DNA of 20,023 nt, from the NCBI GenBank assembly GCA_027066965.1, contig JAMOMT010000003.1, positions 1 through 20,023 of the forward strand, given 5' to 3'. Numbering within the stretch: the first letter of the stretch is position 1; every line of letters starts with the position of its first letter. The notes beneath the pieces were generated by a model. That model had not been told where the DNA came from, did no database searches, and saw only the letters and a program-made list of their open reading frames with translations. The DNA comes from Archaeoglobaceae archaeon. GTDB lineage: Archaea; Halobacteriota; Archaeoglobi; Archaeoglobales; Archaeoglobaceae. A program made the translations under genes and the position numbers. Shown in pieces: positions 14,049 to 20,023 of this stretch.

Positions 14049-14593
14049 TACCTGTCCGCGTTCGCTATCTCCCTTAGTCTCTCCACTCCGCCTATCTCCT
14101 CTATTACATCCACCACGCACGCTGGAACGAGAGCTTTCCATTCTTCCCCCTCGAGCATCTTCTTTCTTATCTCCGTTCCCTGATACTCAAACCTCCTGTA
14201 GAGCTTCGTGCTCTTAACCTCGAATCCCGCTTCCCTAAAAAGCCTTATCACGAGAGGATTGTTAGAGTAAACAACGCTGAAAGGGGGCACCATCGACCTC
14301 ACGTGACTGACCCAAAGAGAGTTTCGGTATATGTCCTCCAAGGGAACGATGTAAACCTTTCTTGGCTTTTCTACCTCTCCACTTTCAACCATCTCATCCA
14401 AGAGCTCGTCTATAACTCTCGAAACCATTAACATTCTCTCTCCAGCGGTGAACGGATTATCGAGCGTGTGGCTCTCCTGAGCGCTCCCTATGCCCACCAC
14501 GAGCTCGTCAACCTCTCTGAGTATGCTCCTAAGTACTTCCACGTGTCCGAGGTGGCAGGGCTGAAATCTACCTATGAAGAAAGCTCTCAGCAT
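14048..14593 (-). CDS. nadM: Nicotinamide-nucleotide adenylyltransferase, archaeal NadM (EC 2.7.7.1)
   Basis: Last step of NAD synthesis: NMN plus ATP gives NAD plus diphosphate. It has 181 residues, near the archaeal family size. The nucleotidyltransferase motif is GRFQPCHLGH (8-17), with HLGH as the (H/T)xGH motif; later blocks are DNPFTAGER, VPLEDIYRNSLWVSHV and the substrate-binding YQGTEIRKKML, where related enzymes have ISTxxR. The ATG at 14593 has a TATA-like box about 27 bases upstream and no ribosome site, so it is likely leaderless. It overlaps ogt by one base and is divergent from amt. Confidence 0.95.
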   Translation of the reverse strand: MLRAFFIGRFQPCHLGHVEVLRSILREVDELVVGIGSAQESHTLDNPFTAGERMLMVSRVIDELLDEMVESGEVEKPRKVYIVPLEDIYRNSLWVSHVRSMVPPFSVVYSNNPLVIRLFREAGFEVKSTKLYRRFEYQGTEIRKKMLEGEEWKALVPACVVDVIEEIGGVERLREIANADR

Positions 14594-14614
14594 CTTTGCT
14601 GCGAAATACTTGAG

Positions 14615-14624
14615 CTCTTAAAAC
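14615..14624 (-). promoter_or_regulatory. TATA-like box of nadM
   Basis: Minus-strand GTTTTAAGAG centred about 27 bases before the nadM ATG. Confidence 0.45.
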
Positions 14625-14641
14625 TGTTTTGTTTCCAAGCT

Positions 14642-14655
14642 TCCCGGATTCGGGA
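14642..14655. repeat. Short inverted repeat in the nadM-amt gap
   Basis: Arms TCCCG (14642-14646) and CGGGA (14651-14655) around GATT. It lies about 105 bases upstream of the amt TATA box and 49 bases from the nadM start. The 203-base divergent gap otherwise shows only the two promoters; no clear NrpR-type operator (GGAA-N6-TTCC) is seen. Confidence 0.3.
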
Positions 14656-14754
14656 GCTGCGGAAATTCAACGCTGGAGTCCAACATCACGTAATTTTAGA
14701 GGTTGCCTAACTTTTGTGAAAATTTATGAACGGGTTTGGGATGTTGATGAAAAA

Positions 14755-14796
14755 ACTTTAAAAACCCATACTTTTTCATAATGCCCCGGTGGTGAC
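14755..14796 (+). promoter_or_regulatory. amt promoter and ribosome site
   Basis: ACTTTAAAAAC (14755-14765) would start transcription near 14786, leaving about ten leader bases that hold GGTGGTGA (14788-14795) directly before the ATG. So amt seems to have a very short leader with a ribosome site. Confidence 0.45.
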
Positions 14797-16011
14797 ATGA
14801 CAGGTCACATAAGTGCTGGAGACACAGCTTGGCTGCTTGCAGCAACCGCATTGGTAATGCTGATGACCCCCGGTCTCGGACTTTTTTATGGGGGCATGGT
14901 CAGAAAGAAGAACGTGCTTTCGATGATCGCATTGTCTTTCATAGCCTACGCGATAGTTAGCATACAGTGGGTGATCTACGGCTTCAGCCTTGCTTTCGGA
15001 CACGACATACACGGATTCATAGGAGACCTCTGCTACTTCTTACTGCCGAACTTCTACAACATGGTGTGGCCGGGTACAAGTGTGCCAGCCCTCGTTTACG
15101 TAGCATTCCAGCTTGTCTTTGCAGCGATAACACTCGCAATAATAACCTCAGCTTGTGCAGAGAGAATAAAGCTGAGTGCATTCATAGTTTTCGGGCTGCT
15201 GTGGACGACCTTCGTTTACGACCCACTCGCACACTGGGTGTGGGGTGGCGGTTGGAGTGCGAGCCTTGGAGCACTTGACTTCGCAGGAGGGACTGTCGTT
15301 CACATAAGCTCGGGATTTGGAGCTCTCGCTCTCGCTCTCGTAATAGGTAAGAGGAGCGGCTTTGGCGAGTACGACATGGAGCCACACAACATTCCGATGA
15401 CTCTGCTTGGTGCAGCTCTACTGTGGTTCGGCTGGTTCGGATTCAACGCTGGAAGTGCTGTTGCCGCTAACGCTTCTGCTGCAAACGCTTTCCTTGTAAC
15501 GAACACTGCTGCAGCTGCTGCCGGGCTGTCTTGGATGTTCGCGAGCTGGATCAAGGAAGGAAAGCCTGGATCTCTTGGATTCGTCAGCGGAGCAGTTGCA
15601 GGCTTAGTTGCGATAACACCGGCAGCTGGCTACGTAGGAGTGCCGGGATCGATAGTTATAGGTATAGTCGTTGGAATACTCTGTTATAACATGATGTTAT
15701 TCAGAATAAGCAGGGGGCTCGACGAGAGCTTGGATGCTTGGGCGGTTCACGGAATGGGCGGTCTATGGGGCGCCATTGCCACTGGAATATTCGCGACTAA
15801 AGCTGTTAGCGACTACTCTGGTTTGATATATGGAAACGTTCACCAGTTCGTGGTTCAGATAATTGCAGCTTTTGCAGCAGTTGCCTACGCTTTCGTTGTC
15901 ACCTTCATACTCGCCAAGATCGTGGATGCGGTGATAGGACTCAGAGTTACCGAGGAGGAGGAGTACGTCGGACTTGACATCTCCCAGCACGGTGAAACTG
16001 CCTACGCGTGA
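14797..16011 (+). CDS. amt: Ammonium transporter Amt
   Basis: 404-residue channel-type ammonium transporter with 11 predicted membrane segments. Family signatures: TPGLGLFYGGMVRKKN (24-39), ACAERIKLSAF, DFAGGTVVHISSG (161-173) with Asp161 and the first pore histidine H169, WFGFNAGS, and DAWAVHGMGGLWG with the second pore histidine H318. Both twin histidines and the Asp are present, so it should be functional. The C-terminal tail (LRVTEEEEYVGLDISQHG) is the cytoplasmic segment that GlnK binds in relatives. glnK follows after 10 bases, and the two are surely one operon. Expression is normally raised when nitrogen is short, but no known operator was identified here. Confidence 0.97.
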   Translation: MTGHISAGDTAWLLAATALVMLMTPGLGLFYGGMVRKKNVLSMIALSFIAYAIVSIQWVIYGFSLAFGHDIHGFIGDLCYFLLPNFYNMVWPGTSVPALVYVAFQLVFAAITLAIITSACAERIKLSAFIVFGLLWTTFVYDPLAHWVWGGGWSASLGALDFAGGTVVHISSGFGALALALVIGKRSGFGEYDMEPHNIPMTLLGAALLWFGWFGFNAGSAVAANASAANAFLVTNTAAAAAGLSWMFASWIKEGKPGSLGFVSGAVAGLVAITPAAGYVGVPGSIVIGIVVGILCYNMMLFRISRGLDESLDAWAVHGMGGLWGAIATGIFATKAVSDYSGLIYGNVHQFVVQIIAAFAAVAYAFVVTFILAKIVDAVIGLRVTEEEEYVGLDISQHGETAYA

Positions 16012-16021
16012 GGTGGGTAAG

Positions 16022-16351
16022 ATGAAGAAGATAGAGGCAATAATAAGGCCTGAAAAGCTTGAAGATGTCAAGAAGGCTCTCGAAAGCAAGGGAATAGTGG
16101 CAATGACCGTAAGCGACGTCAAGGGTAGGGGAGAGCAGAAGGGAATCAAGCTTCAGTTCAGGGGGAGAACGATGGAGGTCGATTTGCTGCCTAAAGTGAA
16201 GATAGAGATAATCGTAGAGGACTCGAAAGTCGACACGGTAATAAAGACGATAGCAGATGCAGCAAGAACAGGGAGGTATGGAGACGGGAAGATATTTGTG
16301 ATTCCTGTCGAGAAGTCCGTCAGAGTAAGAACTGGAGAGGTTGAGAAGTGA
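16022..16351 (+). CDS. glnK: PII-family nitrogen regulatory protein GlnK
   Basis: 109-residue PII protein that binds ATP/ADP and 2-oxoglutarate and blocks the partner Amt when nitrogen is plentiful. It begins MKKIEAIIRPEKLEDVKKAL; the T-loop segment is GRGEQKGIKLQFRGRTMEVD (36-55); the B-loop is TGRYGDGKIFV (83-93); the C-loop is RVRTGE. Against E. coli PII numbering, Tyr46 is Phe and Tyr51, the uridylylation site, is Met, so control by uridylylation is excluded and nucleotide or 2-oxoglutarate binding must carry the signal. The frame is open upstream to 15974, but ATG 16022 is the family start with a GAGGTG ribosome site that overlaps the amt stop codon. Confidence 0.96.
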   Translation: MKKIEAIIRPEKLEDVKKALESKGIVAMTVSDVKGRGEQKGIKLQFRGRTMEVDLLPKVKIEIIVEDSKVDTVIKTIADAARTGRYGDGKIFVIPVEKSVRVRTGEVEK

Positions 16352-16386
16352 TTTTTCTTGTCTTTTAATTTTATTAATAAATTTTT
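16352..16386 (+). terminator. T-tract terminator after glnK
   Basis: Several T runs (TTTTTCTTGTCTTTTAATTT and a later ATTTTT) directly after the glnK stop, with no strong hairpin; the usual archaeal form. Confidence 0.5.
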
Positions 16387-16435
16387 AGTTTAATCTAATA
16401 AAGGTCAGAACGGAGAGCGCACGAAAACAGCACAC

Positions 16436-16445
16436 CTTTTTAAAG
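16436..16445 (+). promoter_or_regulatory. TATA box of serS
   Basis: CTTTTTAAAG centred 26-27 bases before the serS ATG, with no ribosome site; leaderless start likely. Confidence 0.5.
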
Positions 16446-16466
16446 CATGAGAGAAAAGCCAGCAGC

Positions 16467-17831
16467 ATGTGGAGCATACTAAAAGCCCTAAGAGAGAATC
16501 CAGACATTCTCATCAACTCACAGAAGAAGAGAGGAGAAAGCTTAGAACTCGTAGAAAAAGCGATTGAACTCGACAAAGCGTGGAGAGAGAAGCTTCACGC
16601 TCTGAACGAGCTCAGGAGAGAGAGGAACGCGCTTGCAGCTGAAATAAAAAAGGCCAAGGGCGACGAGAGGAGAAGGCTGATAGAGAAAGCAAAAGAGGTA
16701 TCCGAGAGAGTAAAAAAAGAAGAAGAAGAGCTAAAAAAGCTTGAGGAAGAGCTTAGGAGGGTTCTTCTCGCCATTCCAAACATCGTTCACGAGAGCGTTC
16801 CAATCGGCAAAGACGACACCGAGAACGTTCCCTTAAAGTTCTGGGGAAAGCCAAAGGTCTTCAAAGAACATCTAGAGAGTTTCAAACAGCAAACAACGGG
16901 ATTCAACGTCGAGTACGAGCTCGTAGATAAAAAGCCCTTGGGACACGCAGATGCCGTCGAAAAGTTCGGCTGGGCAGACATAGAGAGAGCTGCAAAAGTA
17001 GCAGGCTCTCGCTTCTACTACCTGCTAGATGACCTCGTTTGGCTCGACTTCGCTTTAACGGCCTACGCCCTCGATGTCCTGTCGAGAAAGGGTTTCACGA
17101 TAGTGAACCCGCCGTACATGATGAGGGGGGAAGCTTACGAGGGAGTTACAGCTCTCGCCGACTTCGAGGATGTGATATACAAGGTTGAGGGAGAGAACCT
17201 CTACCTCATAGCGACTTCAGAGCACCCACTCGCAGCGATGCACATGAACGAGGTCATAGCAGAGAGAGAGCTGCCACTCCTCTACGCTGGAGTTAGCCCT
17301 TGCTTCAGAAAGGAAGCTGGAGCGCACGGGAAAGACACGAAGGGTATATTCAGGGTTCACCAGTTCAACAAGGTAGAGCAGTTCGTTTATAGCCTACCAG
17401 AAGAGAGCTGGGACTGGCACGAAAGGCTAATAGCGAACGTGGAAGAGATATGGCAGGGACTGGGAATTCCCTACAGGATAGTAAACATATGCACTGGTGA
17501 TCTCGGAGTCGTTGCGGCAAAGAAGTACGACCTCGAGGCTTGGATGCCGGCTCAAGGCAAGTACAGAGAGATGGTTTCATGCAGTAACTGCACGGACTGG
17601 CAGAGCTACAGGCTGAACATAAGATATGCTGAAGAGAAGGGAATGCCGAGCAAGGGCTTTGTGCACACGTTAAACTCCACTGCAATAGCAACAACGAGAG
17701 CTATAACAGCAATAATCGAGAACTTCCAGCTTGAAGATGGCAGGGTGGAGATACCTGAAGTGCTAAGGAAGTACCTTAAGCCGTTCGAGGGCGCACCCAA
17801 GGAATTCCTCGAACCGAGGAAGAGGATTTAG
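16467..17831 (+). CDS. serS: Seryl-tRNA synthetase (EC 6.1.1.11), canonical type
   Basis: Charges tRNA-Ser with serine. It has 454 residues, of the common (bacterial-like) type rather than the rare methanogenic one. The N-terminal antiparallel coiled coil (about 35-110, very rich in K, E and R) grips the long variable arm of tRNA-Ser. The class II core follows: motif 2 SPCFRKEAGAHGKDTKGIFR (residues about 277-296), the YREMVSCSNCTDWQ region, and motif 3 TAIATTRAITAIIENFQ near 409-425. It has its own TATA box 26-27 bases upstream. Its tRNA-Ser(CGA) substrate is encoded at 1503-1584, but distant and on the other strand. Confidence 0.97.
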   Translation: MWSILKALRENPDILINSQKKRGESLELVEKAIELDKAWREKLHALNELRRERNALAAEIKKAKGDERRRLIEKAKEVSERVKKEEEELKKLEEELRRVLLAIPNIVHESVPIGKDDTENVPLKFWGKPKVFKEHLESFKQQTTGFNVEYELVDKKPLGHADAVEKFGWADIERAAKVAGSRFYYLLDDLVWLDFALTAYALDVLSRKGFTIVNPPYMMRGEAYEGVTALADFEDVIYKVEGENLYLIATSEHPLAAMHMNEVIAERELPLLYAGVSPCFRKEAGAHGKDTKGIFRVHQFNKVEQFVYSLPEESWDWHERLIANVEEIWQGLGIPYRIVNICTGDLGVVAAKKYDLEAWMPAQGKYREMVSCSNCTDWQSYRLNIRYAEEKGMPSKGFVHTLNSTAIATTRAITAIIENFQLEDGRVEIPEVLRKYLKPFEGAPKEFLEPRKRI

Positions 17832-17839
17832 CTGAATAG

Positions 17840-17869
17840 ATTGTAGTATAATAATTGTAGTACTACAAT
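17840..17869. repeat. Palindrome plus direct half-repeat downstream of serS
   Basis: ATTGTAGTACTACAAT (17854-17869) is a perfect 16-base palindrome; its left half also appears at 17840-17848 (ATTGTAGTA), 14 bases earlier, and TATTTTAT follows. It begins 9 bases after the serS stop. It could be a weak hairpin plus T-rich terminator or a regulator site. The 161-base gap to tRNA-Ile also has TATATAATACC at 17901-17911 and no coding sequence that I can support. Confidence 0.45.
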
Positions 17870-17960
17870 ATATTTTATGTAGTTAAATACCTCTCAACCA
17901 TATATAATACCAATATAACCCAAAATCAGGAACAAACCCAAGACACGTCGATACCAAAAA

Positions 17961-17972
17961 CTTCATAAAACC
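17961..17972 (+). promoter_or_regulatory. TATA-like box of tRNA-Ile
   Basis: CTTCATAAAACC is centred about 27 bases before the mature 5' end, so the transcript would start at or very near the tRNA itself. Confidence 0.4.
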
Positions 17973-17992
17973 GGTTCGCGAGCAAGGCTTGA

Positions 17993-18067
17993 GGGCCCGT
18001 GGCTCAGCCTGGTTAGAGCGCTCGCCTGATAAGCGAGAGGTCCGGGGTTCAAACCCCCGCGGGCCCA
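17993..18067 (+). tRNA. tRNA-Ile (anticodon GAT)
   Basis: 75 bases, no intron, no encoded CCA. The acceptor stem is GGGCCCG (17993-17999) with CGGGCCC (18060-18066), discriminator A at 18067. The D arm is GCTC/GAGC; the anticodon stem CTCGC/GCGAG encloses CTGATAA, giving GAT (isoleucine, AUU and AUC). The T arm is CGGGG-TTCAAAC-CCCCG. A T6 run (18071-18076) follows and may end the transcript. Confidence 0.97.
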
Positions 18068-18100
18068 TACTTTTTTGACACAGTAATCATGGCTACGGTT

Positions 18101-18568
18101 ATGAAAATATCAGTAATCGGAATAGGAAACATACTCATGAGCGACGAGGGAGTTGGGGTTAGAGTTGCTGAGAGGCTCAGAGAGCTGAAGAATTCAAACG
18201 AGAACTTCGAGGTCTTCGACGGAGGAAACATGAATTTCCAACTTCTTGAGTTCGTTGAAGGGAGAGACGTCGTTATATTCGTTGATGCTGTTGATTTCAA
18301 CGGAGAGCCGGGAGACGTGAAAGTTTTCAGGTTGGAAGACGTTAAAGGGCCGGAGTTCTTCTCGATTCACGACCTCGACTACACGAAGGTAATAGCTCTC
18401 GCAAAAACGTGCGGAATAGATGTCCCGGAAAAGATGTTCGTAGTAGGAATAAAGCCGAAAAAAGTTTCAGAGGGGCTCGAACTAACTCCCGAAGTACAGA
18501 GAGCTGTAGAGAAAGCTGCAAACATAGTAATTGAGCTCGTGAAAAATCTCACCGAACAAAAGAAGTGA
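18101..18568 (+). CDS. Hydrogenase maturation protease (HycI/HybD/FrhD family)
   Basis: Endopeptidase that cuts the C-terminal tail of a NiFe-hydrogenase large subunit after nickel insertion. It has 155 residues from ATG 18101. It opens MKISVIGIGNILMSDEGVG, the family motif, and E16, D62 (VDAVDF) and H90 (SIHDLD) match the nickel ligands E16, D62 and H93 of E. coli HybD. The frame also has an ATG at 18089; 18101 fits family starts and the preceding T-rich box better, but this is not certain. It begins 33 bases after tRNA-Ile. No hydrogenase structural gene is in the window, so the client enzyme is unknown. Confidence 0.92.
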   Translation: MKISVIGIGNILMSDEGVGVRVAERLRELKNSNENFEVFDGGNMNFQLLEFVEGRDVVIFVDAVDFNGEPGDVKVFRLEDVKGPEFFSIHDLDYTKVIALAKTCGIDVPEKMFVVGIKPKKVSEGLELTPEVQRAVEKAANIVIELVKNLTEQKK

Positions 18569-18613
18569 AACGAAAAACCTACACTTTTACAATGGTAAAT
18601 GCAAATCGAGAAA

Positions 18614-18688
18614 TCAGGAAACCTGCAGGGCTATCCATGTGATTGCGTAGAGAGCCACAGCAATTCCAAACAGCAAATCCGCCATCAT
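18614..18688 (-). CDS. Possible 24-residue single-span membrane miniprotein
   Basis: A short frame, ATG ATG ... TGA, encoding 24 residues: MMADLL at the start, one hydrophobic helix (FGIAVALYAITWIAL, residues 7-21) and QVS at the end. The acidic residue at position 4 and polar end would flank one membrane span. What raises it above chance is a TATA-like box (AAATAAATTC on the minus strand, 18710-18719) centred 26-27 bases before the first ATG, the same spacing as at proven-type genes around it. It lies in the 212-base gap between the hydrogenase protease and rpoP and is divergent from rpoP. No homologue is known to me. It may still be a chance frame. Confidence 0.45.
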   Translation of the reverse strand: MMADLLFGIAVALYAITWIALQVS

Positions 18689-18709
18689 AGTATTACTTGA
18701 AACACCCTT

Positions 18710-18719
18710 GAATTTATTT
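18710..18719 (-). promoter_or_regulatory. TATA-like box of the miniprotein frame
   Basis: Minus-strand AAATAAATTC, 26-27 bases before the ATG at 18688. Confidence 0.35.
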
Positions 18720-18749
18720 CTTTCTCCTCTTCCTGAAACAACCAAGAAC

Positions 18750-18758
18750 ATTTATATA
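18750..18758 (+). promoter_or_regulatory. TATA box of rpoP
   Basis: ATTTATATA, a strong archaeal box, centred 27 bases before the rpoP ATG, with no ribosome site between. Confidence 0.6.
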
Positions 18759-18780
18759 CTTTCCCAGCTTCCTCTAACTT

Positions 18781-18921
18781 ATGCCCGTTTACGTGTGTGC
18801 TATGTGTGGGGCTGAAGTGGACGTTGAACCAGGCGAGAGAATACAGTGCACAAAGTGTGGAAGCAAGATACTAATGAAGCCTAGACCTCCTGCCCTGAAA
18901 AAGAGAGTTCCCGCAATCTAA
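18781..18921 (+). CDS. rpoP: DNA-directed RNA polymerase subunit P (Rpb12-like)
   Basis: Smallest zinc-ribbon subunit of archaeal RNA polymerase, related to eukaryotic Rpb12/RPABC4. It has 46 residues, the normal size. The zinc site is C6-x2-C9 and C23-x2-C26 (VCAMCG; IQCTKCGSKIL), followed by the basic tail with KPRPPALKKRVPAI, where family members have K(I/V)L.K.RP. The start is ATG MPVYVC, and a strong TATA box gives a leaderless mRNA. In many archaea this gene follows rpl37Ae; here it stands alone, with cbiA 55 bases downstream under what looks like its own TATA box. Confidence 0.95.
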   Translation: MPVYVCAMCGAEVDVEPGERIQCTKCGSKILMKPRPPALKKRVPAI

Positions 18922-18942
18922 GATCGACTATTCTTTTCTCCA

Positions 18943-18950
18943 GATTTAAA
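18943..18950 (+). promoter_or_regulatory. TATA-like box of the a,c-diamide synthase gene
   Basis: GATTTAAA centred about 30 bases before the ATG at 18977; GAGTGAT (18967-18973) nearby could be a weak ribosome site if the rpoP message reads through. Confidence 0.4.
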
Positions 18951-18976
18951 CCAAACGCGTAAACCAGAGTGATAGC

Positions 18977-20023
18977 ATGATAGACATACCCCGAATTATA
19001 CTAAGCGGAACGAGCAGTAGAGTCGGAAAGACGATGATTTCCATCGGACTGATGAGAGCTCTCGTTAACAGAGGTTACAAAGTCCAGCCGTACAAAGTTG
19101 GACCAGACTTCATAGACCCAAGTTTCCACCACTTTGCTACTGGTAGGTACAGCAGAAACCTCGACAGTTTCATGCTCTCCCGCCACGATATCCTAGAGAC
19201 CTTCGAGAGAAACTTCAGAAATGCGGACATAGCCGTAATCGAGGGAACGATGGGGCTCCACGATTCCCACCACGCAACTGATGAGAAAGGTAGCACTGCC
19301 GAAGTAAGCAAGATACTGAAGTGTCCAGTAATACTCATAGCAAACGTCGAGAGGATGTCGAGGACGGTTGCTCCCTTCATTTACGGCTACAAAACCTTCG
19401 ATCCAGAGGTAAGGATAGAAGGTGTAATCCTAAACAGAGTTGGGAGTGAGAGGCACGCAACGAAAGCGAGGCTTGCCGCTGAGAAGCTCGCCAAGGTAAA
19501 GGTCGTTGGTGTGATTCCGAGAAGAGAGGACATCGTAATCCCCGACAGACACCTTGGCCTTATCCCAGCTTACGAGAGAAAGGAGGAATTCGAACATCTT
19601 TTCGACAAGCTCGCAGAACTCATCGAAAAGTACGTGAACGTTGATGAGATAATAAAGATAGCAGAGAGAGCTCCATCCCTTGAAGAAGTCCCGGAACACC
19701 CGATCTTCAGGGAGGGCCGGAAGAAAAAAGTCAAAGTTGGTGTGTTCAGAGACAGGTCGTTCAACTTCTACTATCAAGACAACATTGACGCTCTCGCTGC
19801 GAGAGCTGAAGTTGTTGTTGTTGACTCGCTGGAGGACAAAAAGCTGCCAGACGTAGATGCCCTTTATGTGGGAGGGGGTTTTCCAGAGGTCTTTGCGGAG
19901 CTGCTTGAGAAGAACAAAAGCCTTAGAAGAGATGTGTACGAGTTCTGCGATTCTGGAAAGCCCGTTTACGCTGAGTGTGGAGGATTGATGTTTTTAGGAG
20001 AGAAGCTCAGACTGATAGATGGC
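18977..20023 (+). CDS. cbiA: Cobyrinate (or Ni-sirohydrochlorin) a,c-diamide synthase, CbiA/CfbB type, C-terminus cut by window edge
   Basis: Uses glutamine and ATP to amidate two carboxylates of a corrin or hydrocorphin ring. 349 residues are visible; the family is about 450, so the rest lies beyond the edge. The N-terminal dethiobiotin-synthetase-like ATPase domain has the P-loop GTSSRVGKT (11-19), then KVGPDFIDPSFH and EGTMGLHD. The C-terminal class I glutamine amidotransferase domain begins about residue 250 (VKVGVFRDRSFNFYY) with VGGGFPE and the nucleophile Cys334 in YAECGGLMF. Sequence alone does not settle cobalt (CbiA, B12) versus nickel (CfbB, F430); if the organism lacks methyl-CoM reductase, CbiA is the more likely role. 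Confidence 0.92.
   Translation, partial: MIDIPRIILSGTSSRVGKTMISIGLMRALVNRGYKVQPYKVGPDFIDPSFHHFATGRYSRNLDSFMLSRHDILETFERNFRNADIAVIEGTMGLHDSHHATDEKGSTAEVSKILKCPVILIANVERMSRTVAPFIYGYKTFDPEVRIEGVILNRVGSERHATKARLAAEKLAKVKVVGVIPRREDIVIPDRHLGLIPAYERKEEFEHLFDKLAELIEKYVNVDEIIKIAERAPSLEEVPEHPIFREGRKKKVKVGVFRDRSFNFYYQDNIDALAARAEVVVVDSLEDKKLPDVDALYVGGGFPEVFAELLEKNKSLRRDVYEFCDSGKPVYAECGGLMFLGEKLRLIDG

Noticed and set aside
14049..14141. N-terminal extension of ogt into nadM
   Set aside because: It is an R/S/G-rich shadow of nadM coding sequence, and a GTG start overlapping the nadM stop gives the normal family length.
17832..18100. tRNA-Ile region as an integration (att) site
   Set aside because: No integrase gene, no partial repeat of the tRNA 3' end and no change in gene type are seen nearby; the genes on both sides are housekeeping genes.
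1..20023. CRISPR array, insertion sequence or toxin-antitoxin pair
   Set aside because: No regularly spaced long repeats, transposase or terminal inverted repeats were found. The PIN domain at 9414-11192 belongs to a large ATPase, not to a VapC toxin.

Overview
The window reads as a chromosomal piece of a hyperthermophilic euryarchaeon, most likely of the order Archaeoglobales (Archaeoglobus, Geoglobus or Ferroglobus). I cannot fix the genus from sequence alone. The lineage call rests on coenzyme F420 synthesis genes (cofG, cofH), RNA polymerase subunit P (Rpb12-type), a KEOPS subunit (Cgi121), the archaeal PIN-ATPase-KH protein, tRNA genes without an encoded CCA, DUF835 in a PAS protein, AGA/AGG-rich and ATA-rich codon use, and archaeal TATA boxes placed 24-29 bases before many start codons, which implies mostly leaderless mRNAs. 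I see no insertion sequence, CRISPR array, integrase or other mobile-element sign; gene density is high and no gene-free stretch exceeds about 210 bases.

Layout. 1-1421 (minus): cofG followed by cofH (cut by the window edge), overlapping by 11 bases. 1503-1584 (minus): tRNA-Ser(CGA). 1663-2148 (plus) and 2166-3116 (minus): an unknown membrane-anchored protein, tail to tail with a cysteine-rich beta-propeller-like protein. 3195-8825: a block linked by likely sulfur or anion handling, comprising a YeiH-type (UPF0324) exporter, a large membrane PAS sensor that ends in DUF835 plus a winged helix instead of a kinase, a CGGC-domain protein, a TauE/SafE permease and a UspA protein. 8967-9413: cyanase (cynS), abutting stop to stop the minus-strand operon hisI then PIN-ATPase (9414-11536). 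11593-12815 (plus): a KaiC/RAD55-like protein with a broken Walker A loop, then Cgi121. 12880-13512: a secreted unknown protein. 13596-14593 (minus): nadM then ogt, coupled through overlapping stop and start codons. 14797-16351: amt-glnK. 16467-17831: serS. 17993-18067: tRNA-Ile(GAT). 18101-18568: hydrogenase maturation protease. 18614-18688 (minus): a possible 24-residue membrane miniprotein. 18781-18921: rpoP. 18977 to the end: cbiA/cfbB-type a,c-diamide synthase (cut by the edge).

How the parts relate. Most genes are single housekeeping or cofactor genes (F420, histidine, NAD, cobamide, tRNA charging and modification). Nitrogen supply is represented by amt-glnK and by cyanase, which releases ammonia. 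The least explained part is 2166-8825, above all the kinase-less PAS-DUF835-winged-helix protein beside yeiH. The 194-base gap between them holds a run of spaced TGTCAG repeats around the yeiH promoter, which makes a local one-component regulatory circuit a reasonable hypothesis. All functional calls come from reading the translations by eye; no database search was run.
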